Below the pieces are notes generated by a model, which searched no databases, had not been told where the DNA came from, and worked only from the letters and a program-made list of their open reading frames with translations. The position numbers were made by a program, and so were the translations under genes. A stretch of 64,000 nt of DNA from Sulfitobacter sp. BSw21498 (lineage in GTDB: Bacteria > Pseudomonadota > Alphaproteobacteria > Rhodobacterales > Rhodobacteraceae), in the NCBI RefSeq assembly GCF_006064855.1, contig NZ_CP040753.1:930001-994000 (forward strand). Direction: 5' to 3'. Positions 48,471-55,393 of the stretch are shown piece by piece (position 1 is the stretch's first letter; each line of letters opens with the position of its first letter).

Positions 48471-49831
48471 AAAAGATCCTCCTGTTGCCCCTCGTGCTGG
48501 CGGTCAGTGCCTGTGTTCCGGCCTCGCACCCCGGTGTGGTCACCCGCGCCGCGATGGAGCCCGCCTCGACGTCCTCCCTGCCCGCGATGAAACGGTTCAC
48601 CCTGCACCAGGCCCTGCCCGCGCCTCGATCCAACAACGATTTGTCACTTGATTTCATCGAGCTGTCGTTCCGTATGGAAAGCGGCAAGGAGCTGCCTGTT
48701 TTCACCCGTTTCGAAGGCCCCGTCAGCGTGCGCGTCATCGGTGCGCCGCCGCCGACCCTCGGCCCTGACTTGACCGCGCTGATGAACCGTTTGCGGCAAG
48801 AGGCCCGCATCGACATCAGCCCGACAACCAACCCGGCAGCCAATATCACGGTCGAAGCCGTCAGCCGTCGCACCATCAGCAAGGTGCTGCCGCAAGCCGC
48901 CTGTTTCGTGGCTCCCAATGTCAGCAGCCTTGATGAATATAAGAAAGTCCGCCGCACAGCGCAGACCAACTGGTCACTGCTGAAGACCCGCAGCCGCGTC
49001 TCTATCTTCATCCCCAATGACGCCAGCCCCCAAGAGGTCCGCGACTGCCTGCACGAAGAGCTGGCCCAAGCCCTCGGGCCGCTGAATGATCTCTACCGCC
49101 TGCCGGACTCCGTCTTTAATGACGACAACGTGCATACCGTGTTAACCGGCTTTGATATGACAATTCTACGCGCCTATTACGATCCTGCGCTGCGGTCCGG
49201 CATGACACGGGGTCAAGTGGCCAACGCCCTGCCCGGCATTTTTGCACGGATCAATCCCGGCGGCACCTCGACCCAAGCACGGTTTGTAACCCGCACCCCC
49301 CGCGAATGGAACGCCGCCGTTCAAGGCGCTCTTGGACCCGGCCGGTCCAGTGGTCAACGTCAGGACGCTGCCTATAGCGCCATTAAGATCGCGCAAAGCC
49401 TTGGCTGGCAAGATCACCGCCGCGCCTTCGCCCATTACGCAATGGGCCGCGCCTTGCAATCTGGTGACGCCGAAGCCGCGCATGAACAGTACAAGATGTC
49501 CGACCTGTTCTACGCCCGCACCCCCGGAACGGACCTGCACCGCGCCTATGTCGCGACGCAACTGGGGGCTTACTCTGTCTCCAAGGGTCAGGGTGCCGAA
49601 GCGCTGCGTCTGATCGCCCCCCATATCAACACCGCCCGCTTGCGCGAAAATGCCGCCTTGCTCAGCACCCTGCTGTTGCTGCGTGCCGAAGCGCTCGAAC
49701 TGGAAAATCGCGCGGCCGAGGCGCAGGCCGTCAGGCTGGACAGTCTGGGCTGGGCACGGTACGGATTTGGCTCTGACTGGGCTGTGCGGGCCAAAATGCG
49801 CGAGATCGCGTCGCTTAACCCGCTCAAATAA
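48467..49831 (+). CDS. DUF2927 lipoprotein, 454 aa
   Basis: The N-terminus MKKILLLPLVLAVSACVPAS is a lipoprotein signal with the lipobox VSAC (cysteine 16), so the protein should be anchored to a membrane facing the periplasm. A DUF2927-type region (about 45-240) includes CLHEELAQALGPLNDLYRLP and FNDDNVHTVLTGFD. It resembles a zinc-protease-like HEE segment, though only H-E-E is kept. The C-terminal part (about 300-450) is helical, in the style of tetratricopeptide repeats. Its location between MoxR and its VWA partner suggests a shared envelope task. Confidence 0.82.
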   Translation: MKKILLLPLVLAVSACVPASHPGVVTRAAMEPASTSSLPAMKRFTLHQALPAPRSNNDLSLDFIELSFRMESGKELPVFTRFEGPVSVRVIGAPPPTLGPDLTALMNRLRQEARIDISPTTNPAANITVEAVSRRTISKVLPQAACFVAPNVSSLDEYKKVRRTAQTNWSLLKTRSRVSIFIPNDASPQEVRDCLHEELAQALGPLNDLYRLPDSVFNDDNVHTVLTGFDMTILRAYYDPALRSGMTRGQVANALPGIFARINPGGTSTQARFVTRTPREWNAAVQGALGPGRSSGQRQDAAYSAIKIAQSLGWQDHRRAFAHYAMGRALQSGDAEAAHEQYKMSDLFYARTPGTDLHRAYVATQLGAYSVSKGQGAEALRLIAPHINTARLRENAALLSTLLLLRAEALELENRAAEAQAVRLDSLGWARYGFGSDWAVRAKMREIASLNPLK

Positions 49832-49849
49832 ATAGCGAAACGGGTTAAA

Positions 49850-50023
49850 ATGATCGTCATACTTCTCGCCGTGATCGGCGCTGTTATCGGGGGGCTGACC
49901 GCCCGTAAACGCAACGGAAACCGCAAGGATATTGCTCAATACGCGGTGGGCTTTGCGATGGCCTTTATCATCGTCGGCATGATCCTTACAGTCGTTCTGG
50001 ACCGAGTCCTAACCGGAGCGTAA
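49850..50023 (+). CDS. Small two-helix membrane protein, 57 aa
   Basis: A 57-residue ORF starts 18 bases after the DUF2927 stop and ends three bases before the VWA gene. It has two hydrophobic helices (about 1-17, MIVILLAVIGAVIGGLT, and 34-52, GFAMAFIIVGMILTVVL) joined by a basic loop ARKRNGNRKD on the cytoplasmic side. The tight spacing on both sides makes it a likely member of the operon. No family was recognised. Confidence 0.75.
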   Translation: MIVILLAVIGAVIGGLTARKRNGNRKDIAQYAVGFAMAFIIVGMILTVVLDRVLTGA

Positions 50024-50026
50024 TAT

Positions 50027-51214
50027 ATGTTTCTGCCGTTCTTTGAGCAACTGCGCCAGCATAAGGTGCCTGTGTCCATGCGCGAGTTTCTGGCCTTTCT
50101 CGATGGTATGTCGGCCGGGCTTGCGACCTATGACGTAGACGCGTTCTACTATCTTGCGCGCACCAGCATGGTCAAAGACGAACGCAACATCGACAAGTTC
50201 GACCGCGCCTTTTCGGCCGCGTTCTCTGGTCTTGAAAACATCAGCCTCGACGAGGTGATGGAAGCGGTGGATATCCCGCATGAATGGCTGGAAAAGATGG
50301 CTGAAAAGCATCTGACCGCGGAAGAAAAAGCCGAGATCGAAGCCGCCGGCGGTTTTGATAAACTCATGGAGACGCTGCGCAAGCGGCTTGAGGAACAAAA
50401 AGAACGGCATCAGGGCGGCAACAAATGGGTTGGAACGGCGGGCACCTCGCCTTTCGGCGCATATGGTTACAACCCCGAAGGCGTACGCATCGGCCAGAAT
50501 GAATCGCGCCATCAACGCGCGGTCAAGGTCTGGGATAAACGCGAATTCAAGAACCTCGACGATTCCGTTGAGCTGGGCACACGCAACATCAAGGTCGCGC
50601 TAAAGCGCCTGCGCCGGTGGGCCCGCGACGGGGCGAATGACGAATTCGATCTGGGCGGTACGATCCGCGCCACGGCAGAACACGGCTACCTGGACGTGAA
50701 AACCCGCCCCGAGCGGCGCAATGCAGTCAAGGTCTTGCTGTTTTTGGACATCGGCGGCTCGATGGACCCGCATATCAAAACTGTCGAAGAACTGTTCAGC
50801 GCCGCCAAATCCGAATTCAAACACCTCGAACACTTCTATTTCCACAACTGTCTCTACGAAGGCGTCTGGCGCGACAACCGTCGCCGCTGGACCGAACAGC
50901 TGGACACAATGGAAGTTCTGCGCACCTACGGTTCTGATTACAAATGTATTTTTGTTGGCGACGCATCCATGTCCCCCTACGAGATCGCCTATCCCGGCGG
51001 GGCCAACGAACATTGGAATGCCGAAGCCGGATCAGTCTGGCTGTCTCGCGCGCGCGAGCAGTGGAACAGCAACCTTTGGATCAACCCGATCCCCGAGAAA
51101 TACTGGCCCTACACGCAATCCATCAAAATGGTGCAGGAAATCTTTGGACAGGATGCCATGGTACCTATGACCCTCGAAGGGCTCAGCCGCGGAATGAAGA
51201 CGCTGACGCGGTAA
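50027..51214 (+). CDS. VWA-domain protein, CoxE-like partner of MoxR
   Basis: A 395-residue cytoplasmic protein with a C-terminal von Willebrand A domain of the CoxE type. The metal-site motif reads DIGGSMD at 241-247, where the usual D-x-S-x-S has glycine at the first serine. The N-terminal part is helical and highly charged (about 85-130), then a linker GTAGTSPFGAYGYNPEG. Proteins of this type work with a MoxR ATPase as a metal-dependent adaptor. The MoxR gene is upstream in the same direction. Confidence 0.88.
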   Translation: MFLPFFEQLRQHKVPVSMREFLAFLDGMSAGLATYDVDAFYYLARTSMVKDERNIDKFDRAFSAAFSGLENISLDEVMEAVDIPHEWLEKMAEKHLTAEEKAEIEAAGGFDKLMETLRKRLEEQKERHQGGNKWVGTAGTSPFGAYGYNPEGVRIGQNESRHQRAVKVWDKREFKNLDDSVELGTRNIKVALKRLRRWARDGANDEFDLGGTIRATAEHGYLDVKTRPERRNAVKVLLFLDIGGSMDPHIKTVEELFSAAKSEFKHLEHFYFHNCLYEGVWRDNRRRWTEQLDTMEVLRTYGSDYKCIFVGDASMSPYEIAYPGGANEHWNAEAGSVWLSRAREQWNSNLWINPIPEKYWPYTQSIKMVQEIFGQDAMVPMTLEGLSRGMKTLTR

Positions 51215-51262
51215 TCGACTGCTGCGCCAATACGGGTAGGAACATTTCAACCGTGCCTCGCG

Positions 51263-51288
51263 TTTCACCAAGAACCCAATTGGTGAAA
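51263..51288 (+). promoter_or_regulatory. Inverted repeat overlapping the osmC ribosome binding site
   Basis: TTTCACCAA (51263-51271) and TTGGTGAAA (51280-51288) are perfect complements around an eight-base loop. The second arm runs into GAAAGGAA, the ribosome binding site of osmC. It could be a repressor operator or an RNA hairpin that limits ribosome access. Confidence 0.6.
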
Positions 51289-51297
51289 GGAATTACT

Positions 51298-51723
51298 ATG
51301 ATCAAGAAATCAGGCTCCGCAAAATGGACCGGTAACCTCAAAGAGGGCAAAGGCCACGTCTCCACCCAGACCGGCGTGCTCAATGACCAGCCTTACGGCT
51401 TCAACACCCGTTTTGAAGGCAAAGACGGCACCAACCCCGAAGAGCTGATTGGCGCAGCCCATGCGTCCTGCTTTTCCATGGCCCTGTCAATGATCCTCGA
51501 AGACTACGACCTGGTCGCGGACAGCATTGAAACCAAAGCCACCGTATTTCTCGAACAAAAAGATGGTGGCTTTCACGTGCCGAAAATCCACCTCGATGTA
51601 GAATGCGTGATCCCCGATGCCACGCAAGAGCAGTTCGAAGAGGCGACAAAAACCGCCAAAGAAAATTGCCCGATTTCCAAGCTGATGACCGCTGAGATCA
51701 CAATGGATGCGAAACTGTCCTGA
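51298..51723 (+). CDS. osmC: OsmC-family peroxiredoxin
   Basis: OsmC/Ohr proteins reduce organic hydroperoxides using two cysteines. The start at ATG 51298 (MIKKSGSAKWTGNLKEGKG) follows AAGGAATTACT. The 141-residue protein has the peroxidatic C58 in AHASCFSMALS and the resolving C124 in KENCPISK. The N-terminal pattern KSGSAKWTG...GKGHVSTQTG places it in the OsmC subgroup, not Ohr. It is 83 bases downstream of the VWA gene and is followed by a strong GC hairpin. Confidence 0.93.
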   Translation: MIKKSGSAKWTGNLKEGKGHVSTQTGVLNDQPYGFNTRFEGKDGTNPEELIGAAHASCFSMALSMILEDYDLVADSIETKATVFLEQKDGGFHVPKIHLDVECVIPDATQEQFEEATKTAKENCPISKLMTAEITMDAKLS

Positions 51724-51732
51724 CCTCGTCCC

Positions 51733-51757
51733 AAGGGCCGCGCACGCCGCGGCCCTT
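51733..51757 (+). terminator. GC-rich hairpin after osmC
   Basis: AAGGGCCGCG pairs perfectly with CGCGGCCCTT around a five-base loop, ten bases after the osmC stop. The following sequence is pyrimidine-rich but lacks a run of T. Confidence 0.6.
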
Positions 51758-51833
51758 GCACTTACCCCTTCACCCTTTTCTCAAATACTCATTCCACCCT
51801 TGCACCCCGCGCCCCCCCGTCCATATTGGACAT

Positions 51834-52517
51834 ATGATCCGCATCCTCCCCATCGTCCTCGCCGTGCTCTTCGGGCTTGCCATGTACCGCTTTTCTGCGT
51901 GGCGCACCGCCAGAGAGCTTGACGAGAAATCGACCGAGCTGCTGGACCCTGCCCTGCGTGAGATGACCTTTAAGCTTGCGAAAGCACTCGATCTGCCGCG
52001 GATCAAGGTCCACATATACGAAGTGGCCCCCGTCAACGGTCTTGCCGCGCCGGATGGGCGGATCTTCATCACCCGTGGCTTTTACGAGAAATTTAAATCC
52101 GGTGCTGTCACCGCCGAAGAACTCGCCAGCGTGATTGCACACGAGCTGGGACACGTCGCCTTGGGCCATTCACGGCGGCGGATGATCGACTTTTCAGGCC
52201 AGAACGCCATGCGTGCTGCGCTTGGCATGATCTTGGGGCGCATTATCCCCGGTGTCGGAATCTGGATCGCCAATATGCTTGCGAGTTTGCTGGCAGCACG
52301 GCTGTCGCGTGGCGATGAATACGAGGCGGATGCTTATGCCGCCGCTCTTTTGACCAAAGCAGGCATCGGCATCGCGCCGCAGATCTCTTTGTTCGAAAAG
52401 CTCGAAGCGTTAACGCAAAGTAACCACGGGACGTCGCCCGCATGGTTGCTTAGTCATCCCAAAACGGCAGACCGGATCAGTGCGTTGACTGCGCTGAAAT
52501 CCGCGTGGGACCGCTAA
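51834..52517 (+). CDS. M48-family zinc metalloprotease
   Basis: From ATG 51834 (MIRILPIVLAVLFGLAMYR) this 227-residue protein has an N-terminal membrane anchor (about 1-19) and a peptidase M48 domain. The zinc motif is HELGH (103-107), with the third ligand in RGDEYEADAYAA near 161. A hydrophobic hairpin (about 125-150) lies between them. The Ste24/HtpX type would degrade damaged membrane or envelope proteins, but here it lacks the four-helix core of HtpX, so it is closer to small BepA- or LoiP-like peptidases. The ribosome binding site is weak. Confidence 0.85.
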   Translation: MIRILPIVLAVLFGLAMYRFSAWRTARELDEKSTELLDPALREMTFKLAKALDLPRIKVHIYEVAPVNGLAAPDGRIFITRGFYEKFKSGAVTAEELASVIAHELGHVALGHSRRRMIDFSGQNAMRAALGMILGRIIPGVGIWIANMLASLLAARLSRGDEYEADAYAAALLTKAGIGIAPQISLFEKLEALTQSNHGTSPAWLLSHPKTADRISALTALKSAWDR

Positions 52518-53059
52518 CCGAGCGCTTTGGCAAGCCGCGGCAAACGCGCTTTCTTCAACAGCGGGCGCATTTCCCATGGCTGTCCCGACAGGCGGCGCGC
52601 TTCATCCAGAACGGAATCAGCAACCTGCACGATCATCTCTGGCTGGGCCAGCCAGACACCGTGCAGATAGCTATCGGGATCCACCCGTGCCAAGCCTTCT
52701 TCGGCCAGAGTGCCACGGGGAAAATCCTTGGCGTTCAGCGTCATGATAATGTTGGCATGGCCGGTGATCGCGGCGGCCAGCACATGCACGTCGTTTTCGT
52801 CCGGCAGATACAGCCGTGCTGCCACACCGGGGCTTGGGGGGACCTCGGCCTCTGGCCATGCGGCGCGCAGCAAGGCGATCTCTGCGCGGGCCTGTGCTTC
52901 GCCCTCGGGGCCAAGCTTGATCGCGGCGCGCGCCCATTCTTCCAACAGGCGCGCCGACCACAGCGGTTCAAACACCCCGACCCGCGCAGCACCCATCACC
53001 ATCTCACGCATGACGGTGGGATAGAGGACGCAGGCGTCGATCAGGATGCGCAGCGTCAC
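52514..53059 (-). CDS. Solitary PIN-domain protein coupled to the rRNA methyltransferase gene
   Basis: A 181-residue PIN-fold nuclease-like protein that begins with GTG 53059 (VTLRILIDACVLYPTVMRE). The upstream methyltransferase stop overlaps this start as GTGA, which fixes the start; the longer frame is an overlap shadow. Acidic residues of the PIN active site are present: D8, E in the SARLLEEWARA helix, D in DENDVHVLAAA, and D in TLNAKDFP. I recall this as a conserved Rhodobacterales PIN family. There is no antitoxin gene, so a toxin-antitoxin pair is unlikely; a role in RNA processing tied to the methyltransferase is inferred. Confidence 0.85.
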   Translation of the reverse strand: MTLRILIDACVLYPTVMREMVMGAARVGVFEPLWSARLLEEWARAAIKLGPEGEAQARAEIALLRAAWPEAEVPPSPGVAARLYLPDENDVHVLAAAITGHANIIMTLNAKDFPRGTLAEEGLARVDPDSYLHGVWLAQPEMIVQVADSVLDEARRLSGQPWEMRPLLKKARLPRLAKALG

Positions 53060-54285
53060 GACAGACGGAAGAACAGTGACTTTAGGTATCCCGTTTCGGC
53101 CAGTTGTGGCAACTGCGGGTGGTCCGGACCGGCGAAACCGGTGTGCAGCAGCGCCGCTCGACGTCCTGCGCGACCAATGCCGCGCACGGATGAAGTGCGG
53201 AACTGCGTCAGATCGACCGCGTGCGAACACGAACACAAGCCCAGCACACCATTCTCTGCGACCAGCTGCGCTGCTAAACGGGCAACACGTTCATAAGCAC
53301 GCAACCCTGCCTCGAGCGCAGGCTTGCCGGGGGCAAATGCGGGCGGGTCACAGATCACGACATCAAATTCTTCGCCCTCGGCACGCAGGGCGGTCAGAAT
53401 ATCAAACGCATCCCCCTGCCGCGTTGCGAAACGGTCCGATACGCCCATGGCATCGGCACCCTGCTGGGCAAGTTCCAGCGCCGGAGCAGACCCATCGACC
53501 GCAACCGCAGAGGATGCGCCATTTGCCAGCGCTGCCAGAGAGAACCCGCCGACATGTGCAAACACATCCAGCACGCGTTTGCCCTTGGACAGGTTGGCCG
53601 CAAAGGCGTGGTTGGGGCGTTGATCGTAGAACAGTCCGGTTTTCTGGCCGCCTGTAAGGTCTGCCATATAGGTCGCGCCGTTCATCGGCACGGGCACTGC
53701 CGCGCCGGGCGCGTCGCCGTGCAGCACACCGCTAACGTCGTCCAACCCTTCAAGGCTGCGCGTCCGGCCCGATGCGTTTTTCAACACGTGGCGCACGCCG
53801 GATTGTGCGACCAGCGCCGCGGTCAGCGCGTCGATATGGACGTCGGCCCAAGCGGCATTCGCCTGAATAACAGCCGTATCGCCAAAGCGATCGATCACGA
53901 CACCGGGGAGCCCGTCCGCTTCGGCGTGGATCAAACGGTAATACGGCGCGTCATACATTTGGTCACGCAACTGTACGGCGCGTTTAATATGAGCCTCGAA
54001 CCAGCTTTGGTTCACCACCGCTTCGGAATTCTGGTCCAACATCCGGCAGAAGATCTTGGAGGTCGGGTTCACCGCGACCACCCCCATCACCTGACGGGCG
54101 CTATCTTCCAGCAGCGCGAGGCTGCCGGGGGTCAACGCTTTGGTGCGTCGGTCGGTGACCATTTCATTGGCATAAACCCAGGGAAACCCGTGCCGGATGG
54201 CGCGGGCATTGGCCTTGGGCAGCAGGCGCACCACAGGCAAATCGGAAGGGTCGGTCGAAGCGGGAGGGGAAAGGGGCGTTGTCAT
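53056..54285 (-). CDS. RlmI-like class I SAM-dependent RNA methyltransferase
   Basis: A 409-residue protein from ATG 54285 (MTTPLSPPASTDPSDLP), with GGGGGCGGT in front. An N-terminal PUA domain (about 20-100, with GFPWVYANEM) precedes a methyltransferase domain. VLDVFAHVGGFSLAALANGA near 218 is the SAM motif, VICDPPAFAPGK near 300 is motif IV, and LCSCSH near 345 holds the cysteine. This is the layout of 23S rRNA m5C1962 methyltransferase RlmI, but some homologues in this order differ, so the target base is not certain. It is coupled to the PIN gene. Confidence 0.87.
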   Translation of the reverse strand: MTTPLSPPASTDPSDLPVVRLLPKANARAIRHGFPWVYANEMVTDRRTKALTPGSLALLEDSARQVMGVVAVNPTSKIFCRMLDQNSEAVVNQSWFEAHIKRAVQLRDQMYDAPYYRLIHAEADGLPGVVIDRFGDTAVIQANAAWADVHIDALTAALVAQSGVRHVLKNASGRTRSLEGLDDVSGVLHGDAPGAAVPVPMNGATYMADLTGGQKTGLFYDQRPNHAFAANLSKGKRVLDVFAHVGGFSLAALANGASSAVAVDGSAPALELAQQGADAMGVSDRFATRQGDAFDILTALRAEGEEFDVVICDPPAFAPGKPALEAGLRAYERVARLAAQLVAENGVLGLCSCSHAVDLTQFRTSSVRGIGRAGRRAALLHTGFAGPDHPQLPQLAETGYLKSLFFRLS

Positions 54286-54342
54286 ACCGCCCCCATTAGT
54301 CGGTTCCACGCGGTTGGGGAAGCGCAGAGTTCACCGATACGC

Positions 54343-54972
54343 TTAATAGGCGGCAAGTTTCGTACGTTTGTAGCTGCCCGGTGTAGACAGCTGTTGTTCG
54401 ATCGCGCGGGCAAGATCGTGGATCAGCACGGTGTTGTCTGGCTGCGCTTCGGCAATGGGCGGGGCAAAACTGTTCAGTTCAACCGTGACCTGACGGGGCT
54501 CGGCCAGCGCCTTGCCATTGCGCGCATCCACCACGGTCAGAATGAACTCAGCCGATGGCACGTCCGTCGCAGACCCTGAGGCGGGATTATGAAAGCGCAG
54601 GACCTCCACCTCAAGCGTTGCTGGAACTGGTCCATATGCGGTGACGGCACCCTGTTGGATTGCGGCCTCGAAGATAGCACGGACCTGATCGCGGTGATCG
54701 GTATTTGCTGCGTCATGCCAGATGATGTCCGCCGATTGCAGCAGGGTGGTCTCTTGGGCTACACGAAGATGATTGGGTAAAAAGACATTGGTTTGCTGGA
54801 TATGAACGGCATCCAACAGCGTATCGGGCTGGTAAGAATTAAGGTTATCCAGCAAAGACATACGGGACGAGGATGTATCATACATCGCATTCCGGCTGGC
54901 AATATCCGCCGGTGCACAACCGGACACGGCAGCGGCGCAGACCAAAGCGATCAACAGGTTTTGATGTTTCAT
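54343..54972 (-). CDS. Lipoprotein of unknown function, 209 aa
   Basis: From ATG 54972 (MKHQNLLIALVCAAAVSG), preceded by GGAGGGGAAT, the protein carries a lipoprotein signal with lipobox VSGC (cysteine 19). The mature domain (about 50-205) includes DIIWHDAANTDHRDQVRAIFE and a segment LEVEVLRFHNPASGSATDVPSAEFILTV, with no known active site. It is probably an outer-membrane or periplasmic lipoprotein typical of Rhodobacterales. The gene is single, 57 bases from the methyltransferase gene. Confidence 0.82.
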   Translation of the reverse strand: MKHQNLLIALVCAAAVSGCAPADIASRNAMYDTSSSRMSLLDNLNSYQPDTLLDAVHIQQTNVFLPNHLRVAQETTLLQSADIIWHDAANTDHRDQVRAIFEAAIQQGAVTAYGPVPATLEVEVLRFHNPASGSATDVPSAEFILTVVDARNGKALAEPRQVTVELNSFAPPIAEAQPDNTVLIHDLARAIEQQLSTPGSYKRTKLAAY

Positions 54973-55120
54973 ATTCCCCTCCAAAAGCTGCCGGTGAATA
55001 GGACTGTGCAGCGTTGATATTGTAATGCCGTCCAATTAAGGCGGGAATGGGGCGAGAATGTTCAGAACCTCGGGCAACATTTGGGTATTTCGGCACGTTT
55101 GCGTCTTATTGTAATGTTTT

Positions 55121-55393
55121 CTAGCTTCGAGGACGTGTTTTCCATCCCCCACGCCGTCGGGGGGTGGCCATACCGATCAACCCCTCCTGCATTACGCCGG
55201 TCATCGGATGATCCAGATTTTCTGGCGTGACCTGATCCAGCAACGCACGTAAGGCGGTTTTGGTGTCTGACTCCATCGGCAGGCTCAGCGCCCAATCCAG
55301 AAAGATCGACCGGCACTCCGGCGGCGTGATCCCCGGTATGCGATAGGATTCATAGATCAACCCCTTAGGGTCGTTCAGATCACCTTTGGTCAT
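55121..55393 (-). CDS. Conserved hypothetical protein, 90 aa, coupled to glnE
   Basis: This 90-residue protein starts inside the glnE stop codon (ATGA overlap at 55390-55393), so it is translated together with GlnE. It is soluble and reads MTKGDLNDPKGLIYESYRIP, then ECRSIFLDWALSLPMESD and a basic tail RRRGGWKTRPRS. I do not recognise a named domain. Its consistent coupling to glnE suggests a link to nitrogen control, but that is inference. Confidence 0.8.
   Translation of the reverse strand: MTKGDLNDPKGLIYESYRIPGITPPECRSIFLDWALSLPMESDTKTALRALLDQVTPENLDHPMTGVMQEGLIGMATPRRRGGWKTRPRS

Noticed and set aside
52514..53236. 240-aa version of the PIN protein
   Set aside because: The extra N-terminus lies over the methyltransferase gene and is basic and unrelated to the PIN family; the GTGA overlap supports the shorter start.
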